A stretch of DNA of 12,500 nucleotides from Cristatella mucedo (GCA_009760855.2 WPIO01000011.1:2802501-2815000), one strand, 5' to 3'. Counted from the stretch's first letter, positions 1 to 8,116 are shown. The notes: generated by a model not told the origin, from the sequence alone. Numbers and translations are program-made.

Positions 1-955
1 AAGAGTGGATGCACTGAAAGCTAACAATATTGGACTGAACAGCATTTTAGGTCTTTTGGAGCAACTGTCTGCGGACTTATGCGAAACACCTGAAACCAGA
101 AGTGAAGCTGTCAGTCTCCTACATTGTATTTTGAACCGTAGATAGGACTACAGGATCCAAAGATGAACTACAAAGACGCCTCTTGTGACCTCCACTCTCT
201 TGAAATTGAGTTGTCAAAACTTTGACAAGATCTGTGTCAAGAACTAGATGGCAAAAAGAGATGTGAATTTTGAAGAGTTGCATTTAAGCTATTAATCTGC
301 CAAAGAACACAGATACCCGGAGAACTCTCTCTTAAGATTTTGGTCTCGTGACAGAGAGGGAATTTCAAGAACAATAAAGGACACCATAGGTTATCTGCGA
401 CAAGAAATTACAGGTATGTTTTCCCGGTTGACAGATCTTGATATCAAATTTGGTTTCGTGTTGGAATTTGAGCAGCTTTTGAAGACACTTAACTAGACCA
501 AACTTTGCCAGGAATATCTAGATCTTGGAGGCTTCTATTGTTCAGACGTTGATGGAACAAAGCTGTCCGTGAGCAGAGTGACTTCAAAATGCTTCTTGCC
601 ACACGTCACGACTCGGCACCTAAGACCTCAGTAGAACTCATGTCTTACATTGTCTGTTATGATGTGAAGATGTGAAGAGAAGATGTGCTTCCTCGTTTGA
701 GAGTTTTCTTTGCATGTTCTTCTCACCATAGCTGCATCAGTTGCCAATTGTGAACGATCCTTTAGCAAGCTAAAGATAATCCTGTCTTATCTGAGTGCAT
801 CACCGGGGAATGATCGATTCTCTTATTTGATTTTGTCAAGCATAGAGAAAGAAACGCTGGAAAATATTGACTTCCTAACTGTAATAGACCAGTTTCCACG
901 TTCAAGGCCAAGATTAATCCAAGCTAAAGCTATGACAGCTACTTTGTACATTTAA
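1..955 (+). mobile_element. Degenerate hAT (ZMYM1-like) transposon remnant, cut by the window edge
   Basis: This is the C-terminal half of a dead hAT-superfamily transposase of the ZMYM1-like kind. Positions 2 to about 145 read as an open helical stretch (RVDALKANN... to ...LLHCILNR) resembling the segment before the dimerisation domain. Positions 150-700 carry many stops and frame changes, although pieces such as DVLPRLRVFFACS still match the segment just before the dimerisation motif. The frame then shifts near 710-740 into a clear hAT dimerisation domain. GC content and codon use are unlike the GC-rich gene downstream, as expected for an old insertion. The 5' part is outside the window. 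A GGGGGGCGCC block near 1050 may be part of the element's 3' terminal region, but no terminal inverted repeat can be shown. Family assignment rests on motif recall; decay is seen directly. Confidence 0.75.
722..955 (+). pseudogene. hAT transposase C-terminal dimerisation domain (hATC), pseudogene
   Basis: This open segment contains SVANCERSFSKLKIILSYL, the signature of the hAT C-terminal dimerisation domain (small residues, then ER-FS-LK-I---L). It is followed by a helical tail with SSIEKETLENIDF and DQF that matches the end of ZMYM1-like transposases. It stops at TAA 953-955, which is probably the element's original stop. In hAT transposases this domain mediates multimerisation, while the catalytic RNase-H-like residues lie upstream and are not in an intact frame here. 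The upstream frame is broken, so no functional enzyme can be made. A domesticated short protein is possible in principle, but there is no good start codon context or intact N-terminus to support it. Confidence 0.8.
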
Positions 956-959
956 TAAT

Positions 960-1445
960 AAGCCGGTCTCTATTCAATATCCCTGCTAGCGCGTGTTTTG
1001 CATTTCTTCTGTGGTAGAGCTATTTTGCAGCAATTTTGGACAAGGATAGGGGGGCGCCATTTTTAGCTTTGTCCCCGAAAGGTCTCACTATACCACTGGT
1101 CGGCGAACCGGCAGCACATTGGACCGTGCTCGTGGCCCGGGTACCGAGACGCCGAGCTGGCGCAGTGGTGGACAGGGTGACGAAGGCCGGCTGCCTAGCT
1201 GAAGAGAGAGGGCTCGATTTCTCTTTTGCTTGGTGCAGGGCAAGAGCGAGCGCGAGGACAGTGTGAAGGGCAGCAGCAGAGTGAACAGAGAGGTGATGGC
1301 GTAAGCCTAGTTTGGCCCTTGGGTAAGGTGCTCGCCTTAAATATCAAGCGACCTTGTTTCTGAAAAAGGCCTCGACCTGGTTGCCTTGACCGAGCCCTAG
1401 CTGAAATCAGTTAATTGCCCGCCATCACGACTAAACCCTCTAACA
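960..1445. other. Intergenic stretch, no gene seen
   Basis: This lies between the hAT remnant and the first LINE copy. A short open stretch at 1036-1266 is GC-rich and resembles no family I know. The GGGGGGCGCC block followed by TTTTTAGCTTTGTCCC (about 1050-1075) resembles end sequences of ZMYM1-like hAT elements, but this is only an impression. I see no RNA gene, promoter or splice pattern. Confidence 0.4.
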
Positions 1446-1475
1446 GGCTTCGTCTTCTTGCATACCCTTAGACTA

Positions 1476-1860
1476 ATTAAAACTGGAGGTGGAGTCGATG
1501 TTATCACACGCTCATCCTTCAATTTCAAGCCGTTTCCAGTTCCCTCGAAGCAGTCTTTCAAATCTATTGTTTTGCGTTCAACCGACAACAGGCTACCAAT
1601 GGTGGCTGTAGTCAATCACCCTTCAGGTACCAAGTCCTCCAATACCTCAGATTCATCTGGGATCATTTCGATTCTGTGTGCAAGAAATCGGTCTTTCCTC
1701 GTTTTCAATGATTTCAACATCCATTTTGATAACTTATCTGACATCTTCAGCACCGAGTTTCGTGCACTGAATAGCTCATTGTCTCTTGTGGCTCGTGTGC
1801 ATGGCCCTACTCACATCACGAGTCCTACACTCGACCAAATTTTCTTCTGCAACTGCAAGC
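1476..1860 (+). pseudogene. LINE APE-type endonuclease domain, partial pseudogene
   Basis: In the frame of position 1458 the text contains GGGVDVITRSSFNFK, then VLRSTDN, VVNHPSG (where relatives have IYRPP), LVFNDFNIHFDNLSD (relatives have LGDFNIH) and VHGPTHITSPTLDQIF. These are the middle and C-terminal blocks of the endonuclease that nicks the target DNA in APE-type LINEs. The N-terminal block is absent. The key G-D-F-N motif has become N-D-F-N, which fits decay. After about 1860 the homologous text moves to the next frame (PSVYLNKS..., KVTFESRNPKTLDIDAVRARIS, SPLLLDPPSDLLPLVDC), so there is a frameshift. It cannot encode a working enzyme. Confidence 0.8.
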
Positions 1861-2194
1861 TATCTTCACATATTATTCCCAAGTTCTGTTTATCTGAACA
1901 AATCTATATCTCATGTCTTCAGTCTACAACGTCTGCCCTCCTCCGCATCTAAAGTCACATTTGAGTCGCGAAACCCCAAGACCCTAGACATCGATGCTGT
2001 CCGTGCGAGAATATCTTTTTCGCCTCTGCTGCTCGATCCACCTTCCGACCTGCTACCATTGGTAGATTGCTTACAGCACGACTCTAGTTAATATGCTCGA
2101 CGAGATTGCACCTCTGACCATGCACACGGTTCGCTCTTGCCCAAATGACCTATGATTTACCGCGAACATTAAACTAGCTAGGTCTAATATTAAT

Positions 2195-2291
2195 TGCATT
2201 TCCCTTTGCAGCCAATGTAAAGCGCCTAGAAAGAGATTGAGTTCTCTGAGGGCGCTTTATCAAGTGCATTATTACTATTATTAGTATTAAT
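2195..2291 (+). mobile_element. Nested tail-only insertion of the LINE/SINE 3' end
   Basis: This roughly 97-bp block interrupts the LINE copy 1 text between FTANIKLAR and the following RELEKVYK segment, which would otherwise be nearly contiguous. It contains AAGCGCCTAGAAAGAG, then AGTTCTCTGAGGGCGC and a (ATT)n-like end, the 3' tail shared by the other elements in this window. The 7-bp word TATTAAT stands at 2188-2194 and again at 2285-2291, a possible target site duplication, although the word is AT-rich and could be chance. It is a severely 5'-truncated insertion into an older copy. Confidence 0.7.
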
Positions 2292-2649
2292 ACGTGCGAG
2301 CTTGAAAAAGTATACAAATGATCAGGACTGACTGTCCACCGACAGTCATACGAGAACTACTGTATATCATACCAATCGATCCCAGCAAAGGCCAAGTCTG
2401 GCTTCCATTAAAACATTGTTGAATCACATTTGCACCATCCAAAAATGCTTATGTCAACGATCAACCATATCCTTAACCGCTCCCAGGTTAGTTCCTTAGC
2501 TAGTGATCCTTGTTATGATCTAGCTGATCGTTTCTCTAGCTTCTTCGCCAACAAGATGGACAAGATCAGGGAGTCCATCCCTAGGGTGGCAGCATCTCCC
2601 CCGGAGTCCTGTTCCTCAATTACATTCAGCACCTCAGTGTCTACATTAG

Positions 2650-3380
2650 TCTGACCGCTACTCAACAAAGCAGCACTAGACCAAGAGAACTCGAGCAACT
2701 ACCGCCCAGTCTTACTTCTACCATTCCTATCAAAAACACTAGAACGATTCGTGGCTGACCAGCTGAACTCATATATTGAAGCTTCAAACCTTGCTTATAA
2801 GTTCTGGTCTGGTTTTAGAGCTAATCACTCCACAGACTCCACATTTCTTTGGGTGTATAAGGCCTACTTAGGAATGCAGACTTAGGTAGAGTCTCTCTGC
2901 TTGTTTTTCTCGATCTTTCGGCAGCTTTTAACACTATCGATCACCAAGTTCTTCTAGAGTGATTCTCATCTCGCCTGGGCATCACTGTTACTGCACTGCA
3001 ATGGTTCAGGTCACATCTCAGTGGGAGACTCCGGAGTATTGACGTGAATGGGCAGAGATCATCTGAGGAACGTCTGAAGTACGGGGTACTTCAGGGCTAC
3101 GTGTCTGGTCCCGTTCTTTTCACGGTTTATACACTCCCTCTTGCTGGCGTGATTTCCAGATACAATCTAGGCTTTCACTTCTATGCAGATGACACTTAGT
3201 TTTACCTTTGTTTTGATCGCTCCCAGCATTCCAGCATCCGTCGAATTCTCTCTCGTCTCCTTTCGTGCATGTATCACGTGACATCCACACATGGATGGCA
3301 TGGATGGCAGCAAAGTTTCTTAAATTGAATCATGAGAAAATTAACCTACCAGTTATGGGCGAATCAAGTGTGATTTAGAT
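2650..3380 (+). pseudogene. LINE reverse transcriptase, pseudogene
   Basis: This is the remnant of the RNA-directed DNA polymerase of the L2/CR1-like element. Visible blocks in order are SSNYRPV (about 2691-2711), LLPFLSKTLERFVADQLNSY, SGFRANHSTDST (about 2808-2845), FLDLSAAFNTIDH (about 2906-2944, holding the first catalytic Asp), LQWFRSHLSGR, the GVLQGYVSGPVLF segment (about 3084-3122; the usual PQGS has become LQGY), FYADDT (3179-3196, with the catalytic Asp pair at 3188-3193) and WMAAKFLKLNHEK. Damage: a frameshift between 2855 and 2876, TGA at 2960-2962, and TAG at 3197-3199 directly after YADDT, where relatives have Gln. The enzyme is dead but the blocks are easily read, so this copy is of moderate age. 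Confidence 0.85.
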
Positions 3381-3477
3381 ATCGGAAAACCCAACGCTCA
3401 AAATCGGCTCTTCCAGCATATCTCCAGTTGAATCTCCACGAAAAGTGAATTATATACACGTGTATAAATATAGGTAT

Positions 3478-3655
3478 ATTTTTTATTTATTTGTATAGGT
3501 ACAATTCATTTGCATTGCGCCCTAAGAGAGCTTAATCTCTATTCAGGTGCTTCGCATACGCCGCGGGGCTCGAGTCCACGACCTTGGTCATCAAATAAGT
3601 CCACCTTGAGTTTGGTCGATACGTGAACTTTTAGCACTCGGCCACTCTGCCTTTC
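3478..3655 (-). mobile_element. tRNA-derived SINE with the LINE-type 3' tail
   Basis: Read on the minus strand, the element begins near 3651 with GGCAGAGTGGCCGAGTGC, which matches the start and A box of type II (Leu/Ser) tRNAs. A B-box-like GGACTCGAGCCCC follows 68 bases after the A box (about 3564-3576), a spacing in keeping with a long variable arm. After the tRNA-like head comes GAAGCACCTGAATAGAGA and CTCTTAGGGCGC, which aligns with the 3' tail of the L2/CR1-like LINE copies in this window, and then an AT-rich end. Head, body and shared tail are the plan of a SINE mobilised in trans by a partner LINE. It has no protein-coding capacity. It would be transcribed by RNA polymerase III through the internal A and B boxes, if still active. 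Clear target duplications were not found. Confidence 0.72.
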
Positions 3656-3659
3656 ACCT

Positions 3660-4045
3660 TTCAGATCCCTTCATCCTCTTGCTCCGGCATCAACCTACCT
3701 GAAATACTACGGTCGTTTAGCTGTATAACACTTACTGATAATGCTGCTCCTACAACGCGCATTAACTAAAAAATCTGATAAATTCCGGTTACTAATAAAT
3801 CAGCTGAGGACGCGATTACTTGCCGCTTAAGACCCGATTACCAATGTATAATCAGCAGCTGTGCTAGTTCATGACCTGTGGCTAGGTGCTCCACGTCTCG
3901 CTGAACGTGGGCAGAAGTTTGCGGATTTGTAGTAGCTGACCTTTTCATCGGACGCTGATACCAAGTGACAAAAAAGAGCTGCGAAAAAATGATAAAATTC
4001 CCATGGCAACTCGTCTTGTCTTCTCGCTCATACTCAAGCCTTTAT
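3660..4045. other. Decayed repeat-like DNA, no gene seen
   Basis: This lies between the SINE and the second LINE copy. It is AT-leaning, with no long open frame. Fragments may be the broken C-terminal end of LINE copy 1, displaced by the SINE, but no block is clear enough to assign. No RNA gene or promoter is visible. Confidence 0.35.
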
Positions 4046-4049
4046 GTGT

Positions 4050-5364
4050 GTAAGAGGCTAAAAACCCTTGATAGAATTTTCTTGCGACTGTACCATTGGA
4101 CCCCTATCTTTGTCCCATTCTGTATATCCGATCGCATGCCGGTTTAATTCCCTTTCGGCATCCAAATTACTCGCGAGTCAAGAAAGCTGAAGTCTCTTGA
4201 CGCGATGCTATCCGCAGTAAACTTGTGCCCTCTGCCATTCTGTCCTCAGAACCTTCGCACCAACTTTTCTGACACTCTGCATGGACTCCCATCCTAATTT
4301 AGTGCTACAACACCACGCTAGCCAAAGTCCTAGATGAGTTTGGATCTCTGGCTGAACGACAGTTCCGACCAGGCCAGCCGCTTTTTAATTGACGATTGAT
4401 ATAGAGAACGCAAAGAGCATTAGACGCAGGTTCGAAATGGCTGATAAAAAGAAGAAACCAGCCGTTCGCCACTTGGCGTTTGAAGATTTTCTTAGGTTGT
4501 ATCAATCCATTTTTGCTACAGCCAACTCCCTATTTCATACAGAAATAGGCGAATCACAGATCCCGAAGGCAAAACTGTTAATGTCCACTAATGACCATCT
4601 TAACAACGCGAAAACAACCAATCGATCCAACTCCAATCGATCGCAACGATGACGTTGCAAAGCGTTTCTTTTAATTTATCGTCGATAAGATAGAGCGGAT
4701 TTGGGACTCGATCCCATCACTGACGCCCGAGCCGGACTGCAGCCCCATATATCGCACTACTAGTCTCTTCTTCTCGATCCGCCTTCATATCCGTCTCTAT
4801 TGAACTCCTCCACAACAAATCCGTCCGATGACCAAAACGGTCGTCAGTCCACTCCAAGACCCTGCTCCAGCACTTCCCTTAATTCGGTGCGCCGACCTGT
4901 TGCTTTCCGCCACAATAAATATTGTAAATATGTCTCTTCGGTAGCCTTCGCCAAGTCCCGTCAAGTCTACGACGTCACATCTTCAGCTGTCTGCCAGGCC
5001 TTCCATTAAAGAAGCTTGCCCTAGATCGCAAAAATTTAGATAACTTTCGTTCAAGTCACGTTTCCTTCATACTTATCCAAGACATTCGAACGAACGGTGG
5101 GTGGCCCAGCAGCTCAACGATTGCATAAGTTCATCAGTCCTTGCAAGCAATGCTAATAGGAATTCAGAGCTAACCATTCCACTGAAACTGCTCTGCTTTG
5201 GGTTTAAAATGACCTTCTGAACAAAGCTGACGAGGATAGGGCCTCTCCACTAGTTCGCTCAGACCGCTCAACAGGATTTGACACGAATCACCACCATGTA
5301 ATGCGTCTAGAAAGAGATAGAGTTCTCTGAGGGCGCTTTATCAAGTGCATTATTATTATTATTA
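4050..5364 (+). mobile_element. L2/CR1-like LINE, copy 2, internally deleted, with tail
   Basis: This second, more decayed copy starts in the C-terminal endonuclease region (KTLDRIF near 4060, then ISDRMPV near 4122-4142, equivalent to the SDHFPV block). It continues with a linker (KVLDEFGSLAERQFRPGQ near 4325-4380; DIENAKSIRRRF and KKKPAVRHLAFEDFLRLYQS near 4395-4510; DDVAKRFF and DKIERIWDSIP near 4649-4712). It reaches the start of the RT (about 5060-5225, with VAQQLNDCISSS and a degraded HST box). The text then passes directly into the shared 3' tail at 5295-5364 (GCGTCTAGAAAGAGATAGAG, GAGGGCGC, then (ATT)n). So most of the RT is deleted while the tail is kept. Many stops and frame changes exclude function. 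Element type is from motif recall. Confidence 0.75.
5295..5364 (+). repeat. Shared LINE/SINE 3' tail, copy ending LINE copy 2
   Basis: The core CTAGAAAGAGATAGAG, then AGTTCTCTGAGGGCGC, TTATCAAGTGCATT and an ATT microsatellite. It is nearly identical to the nested insertion at 2195-2291 over the same stretch, so these two inserted or were homogenised relatively recently compared with the diverged tails elsewhere. Confidence 0.8.
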
Positions 5365-5369
5365 GCAGA

Positions 5370-5825
5370 TTTTTTAGAGCGCCTCTCGATATCGCTGGCT
5401 CGGTGCTAAGCAGAGCTAGAACATTTAGTTCACGCGTTTGTGACATCTCGACATCTGGTTACTGCAACCCTTTTCTCAGGACTCCTTGTGCCCTTTATCG
5501 TCTGCAATTGGTGCAAATCTCAGCAGCTCGGCTGGTCTGTCGTCTACGGTGCACTGTTCTGTTACTTGTGCTCTGAGCACTAACCTGTGCACGATTCGGT
5601 GCGTTTTACCAGACGGCGGTCTCACTAATCAGCGGCTGCTGCAATGTCCTCTCCGTGGATGCTCTTGCACGCTTGTGCGTGAGCGTGCCGAATTGCCCGC
5701 GTAATTAGCTCGTAGCTATTGCTTCTTTTGCAGCGAGCTGCAATGAGCCTGGATAGAAAGGTTGTCCTTATAGGACGCTATAGATAATGCTACAAATTAA
5801 TATAAATTACTATAAATACTACTGT
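5370..5825 (+). mobile_element. L2/CR1-like LINE, copy 3, C-terminal RT fragment with diverged tail
   Basis: The text LSRAEHLVHAFVTSRLDYC, followed by LYRLQLVQISAARLVCRL (about 5405-5560), is the well-known block downstream of the RT active site in L2/CR1-like elements (relatives: LVHAFVSSRLDYCN and LQLVQNSAAR). Small frame changes join the pieces. After about 5600 the reading becomes uncertain. A diverged tail follows at 5726-5800 (TTGCAGCGAGCTGCAATGAG, then CCTGGATAGAAAG and GGACGCTATAG), ending in AT-rich DNA. It directly follows the ATT end of copy 2, so this is an independent insertion or one rearranged against it. It is not functional. Confidence 0.72.
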
Positions 5826-5865
5826 TATTATATTGTCACTAACCAATTGACCCGCTTCCTACCCG

Positions 5866-5915
5866 GCGCATGTAAAAGTGCCTAGAAAAATATTTAGTTC
5901 TCAACAAGGTAAAGC
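5866..5915 (+). repeat. Shared 3' tail, diverged partial copy
   Basis: CATGTAAAAGTGCCTAGAAA, then ATATTTAGTTCTCAACAAGG, aligns with the tail core at 2213-2260, with loss of the GAGGGCGC block. It is followed by pyrimidine-rich AT DNA. Confidence 0.55.
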
Positions 5916-5965
5916 TAAAGTTACTTTTCTTTTATTTTACTTTCTTTTTTAGCTTCGTCTTAGTT

Positions 5966-6186
5966 GTTATCGTCATTTCCACTTACTCACTACCTCAACT
6001 GCTCTCCTCAACTGCTCTCCTGACTCTGCTATGCTTCCCACTTTCTCTTTGTTGCGTGAGACGAAGTCTGTTGGCTACCGAATGCGTACCGAAAGCCGCT
6101 TAGAGTGCGCTATACAAAACTCTCCTGCGTAACACCCACATGGTCTTTATGACTTTGTGGAGTTACTGACGGAGATACATTACATT
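5966..6186 (+). repeat. Unclassified dispersed repeat, left arm of an inverted pair
   Basis: This segment is the reverse complement of 10714-10917, with long exact words such as GTCTGTTGGCTACCGAATGC followed by GTACCGAAAG, and TTTGTGGAGTTAC. Similarity is strongest from 5986 to 6186 and fades towards 5966. A 13-bp tandem duplication (CTCAACTGCTCTC twice near 5994-6019) is private to this arm. Both arms share a 38-codon reading without indels (from NCSPDSAML to KSVGYRMRTES), which suggests a piece of an element's coding region, but no family is recognised. The inner end is abrupt at ATTACATT. Confidence 0.8.
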
Positions 6187-6276
6187 TCTATTGGTTCCGC
6201 GGGAAACCACAGCGGCCCCTGTGACCTTGGACGAGGCCATGACTCTGCATGCATAGCTGCGTGCGCGCATGCGCAG

Positions 6277-6980
6277 CGCCGCCTGCAGCGCCGCCTGCAG
6301 CGCCGCCTGCAGCGCCGCCTGCAGCGCCGCCTGCAGCGCCGCCTGCAGCGCCGCCTGCAGCGCCGCCTGCAGCGCCGCCTGCAGCGCCGCCTGCAGCGCC
6401 GCCTGCAGCGCCGCCTGCAGCGCCGCCTGCAGCGCCGCCTGCAGCGCCGCCTGCAGCGCCGCCTGCAGCGCCGCCTGCAGCGCCGCCTGCAGCGCCGCCT
6501 GCAGCGCCGCCTGCAGCGCCGCCTGCAGCGCCGCCTGCAGCGCCGCCTGCAGCGCCGCCTGCAGCGCCGCCTGCAGCGCCGCCTGCAGCGCCGCCTGCAG
6601 CGCCGCCTGCAGCGCCGCCTGCAGCGCCGCCTGCAGCGCCGCCTGCAGCGCCGCCTGCAGCGCCGCCTGCAGCGCCGCCTGCAGCGCCGCCTGCAGCGCC
6701 GCCTGCAGCGCCGCCTGCAGCGCCGCCTGCAGCGCCGCCTGCAGCGCCGCCTGCAGCGCCGCCTGCAGCGCCGCCTGCAGCGCCGCCTGCAGCGCCGCCT
6801 GCAGCGCCGCCTGCAGCGCCGCCTGCAGCGCCGCCTGCAGCGCCGCCTGCAGCGCCGCCTGCAGCGCCGCCTGCAGCGCCGCAGGCGCCGCCTGCAGCGC
6901 CGCCTGCAGGCGCCGCCTGCAGGCGCCGCCTGCAGCGCCGCCTGCAGCGCCGCCTGCAGCGCCGCCTGCAGCGCCGCCTG
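6277..6980. repeat. GC-rich 12-bp minisatellite with 50 perfect units
   Basis: The unit is CGCCGCCTGCAG. Positions 6277-6876 are exactly 600 bp, or 50 identical head-to-tail units without one change. Positions 6877-6980 hold a variant block: a shortened 8-bp unit at 6877-6884, extra single G bases between units (6885, 6910, 6923), seven more full units and a truncated end running into CGCCGCCGCC. Each unit has one CTGCAG palindrome and two CpGs. Two neighbouring palindromes can pair across the CGCCGC spacer. As the period is divisible by three, all six frames stay open and would read RRLQ, APPA or SAAC (plus strand) and similar low-complexity text on the minus strand. None has coding features outside the array, so I call no gene. 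Just upstream, 6259-6275 is alternating purine-pyrimidine DNA. Confidence 0.97.
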
Positions 6981-7480
6981 CGCCGCCGCCGACCGCTACT
7001 CGCCGAACTGTCCGCGCAGCGTCGCATAGAGCCAGGCCACGGCGGCTCTCCGCAAGTCCGCTGGGCTGGCGTTTAGCCGAGGGGAGAGGGCGGGACGCCC
7101 GGCAAGAAACGCCCCGAGCGTGAATCCCTTTCATTTTCCGAGAAAGCGTAGCGAAATCATTCTTTCTCAAAACAACGATTTCTCTTAGCACAATACCGCA
7201 CAATACCCGCACCCTCTTGGCCGTACTTGGCTAGCCCGAGCCTCCCCTCCCCCACCCCACCGCCCGGTAGATGCTGCTGCTAAACGCGAGGTTGCCTGCG
7301 TCGGGTCGGAGAGACCCTGACTAGCAGGGCCAACTAGGATTTCGACTCGCACAATGCGCGTGCAGCAGTACGTCGGGTGTGCGATACCAGTTTAACAAGT
7401 CGCCGTTTCGTTATGAATTTACGATATCCTGTTCCCGCTGGGAGCAGAGAGCGGTGCCGCTCACAGAAAGAGCCGCCGTC
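6981..7480. other. GC-rich flank, no gene seen
   Basis: This lies between the minisatellite and the CpG-dense promoter zone. There is a T-rich island near 7128-7180 (CTTTCATTTTCCGAGAAAGC and following) and a C-run at 7232-7262. Neither a coding family nor an RNA gene is visible. It probably belongs to the upstream flank of the CMIP-like gene. Confidence 0.4.
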
Positions 7481-7504
7481 CAGCTGCGGCCGCGAGGCGC
7501 TCGG

Positions 7505-7519
7505 GCGCGCGCGCGCGCG
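7505..7519. repeat. Alternating CG tract
   Basis: Fifteen bases of strict G/C alternation between two CpG-rich flanks. Alternating CG is the classical Z-DNA-prone sequence. A similar tract of 16 bases stands at 7746-7761. Confidence 0.8.
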
Positions 7520-7745
7520 GCCGCAGCGCGCCGACAGCCGACCCGCTGCGGCCGACGTCAGCAGCAGCGGGGCGGACGGCCGAATGACGGCGACTCGCCA
7601 GCGGCCGCCGCCGCAGCTGGAGCAAGCGAGCGTCATCCTCTTCTCGGAAGCGCCGGGTCAGCGCTGACGCTGACGCCTCGACACTGCCGCGACCGCCGGC
7701 CGTCGCCGCCGCCGTTGCAACGCTCCAGTGCGGAGCAGGAACGCA

Positions 7746-7761
7746 CGCGCGCGCGCGCGCG
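7746..7761. repeat. Alternating CG tract
   Basis: Sixteen bases of strict C/G alternation preceded by ACGCA. Together with 7505-7519 it makes two Z-prone tracts about 240 bp apart in the putative promoter. Confidence 0.8.
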
Positions 7762-7808
7762 AAGTGTCCAATCGGCTGCACCGCTCGACGCCGGCGGCGG
7801 AGCGAGCT

Positions 7809-8007
7809 GAACTGACGACGAGCAGAACTGACGACGAGCAGAACTGACGACGAGCAGAACTGACGACGAGCAGAACTGACGACGAGCAGAACTGACGACG
7901 AGCAGAACTGACGACGAGCAGAACTGACGACGAGCAGAACTGACGACGAGCAGAACTGACGACGAGCAGAACTGACGAGCAGGACTGACGAGCAGGACTG
8001 ACGAGCA
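7809..8007. repeat. Minisatellite with 16-bp units turning into 13-bp units
   Basis: Ten identical units GAACTGACGACGAGCA fill 7809-7968. The array then changes to a 13-bp form lacking one GAC step: GAACTGACGAGCA at 7969-7981 and GGACTGACGAGCA at 7982-7994 and 7995-8007, with a partial unit after. The period is not a multiple of three, so a conserved protein repeat is unlikely. It lies about 500 bp upstream of the CMIP-like start codon. Confidence 0.95.
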
Positions 8008-8115
8008 GGACTGAGGGCCGGGTAAGCGCCGCCGCCTTCGCCGCCGCCGCCGGTCCTCGACAGTGCGGGCTATGACGGACTGACCCATTTAGCGAGTTGG
8101 CAGTCGGCCCAGCAT

Positions 8116-8116
<1 letters not shown>

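Larger units (their letters stand above)
1458..3430 (+). mobile_element. L2/CR1-like non-LTR retrotransposon (LINE), copy 1, degenerate
   Basis: This is a 5'-truncated, inactive LINE copy. In order it holds part of an APE-type endonuclease (about 1476-1860), the linker region after it (1870-2180), a nested tail-only insertion (2195-2291), the continuing linker (2295-2645), and the reverse transcriptase (2650-3380). The domain order and phrases such as GGGVDVI, FNDFNIHFDNLSD, NYRPV, SGFRANHSTD, LDLSAAFNTIDH and YADDT are characteristic of the L2/CR1 group. Several frameshifts and stops break the reading frame. There is also an internal deletion near 2640-2660, where the text jumps from just after the spacer straight to the segment before NYRPV, skipping roughly the stretch with the usual PxxLLK motif. 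The copy's own 3' end is lost at the SINE at about 3480. Family assignment is from motif recall. Confidence 0.85.

Noticed and set aside
1036-1266. Possible small protein gene of 76 codons.
   Set aside because: No ATG start, no recognised domain, and located in probable hAT-element flank.
3564-3651. A functional tRNA gene on the minus strand.
   Set aside because: A and B boxes are present, but no convincing acceptor or anticodon stem pairing was found and the B box is followed by the SINE body and LINE-type tail, so it is a tRNA-derived SINE.
6157-7212. Several long overlapping open frames on both strands across the 12-bp minisatellite (RRLQ, APPA, SAAC and reverse-strand equivalents).
   Set aside because: The repeat period is a multiple of three and has no stop in any frame, so open frames are automatic. 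Flanking text has no coding features or recognised domains.
7809-8007. CRISPR-like array.
   Set aside because: Units are directly adjacent with no spacers, and the sequence is eukaryotic.
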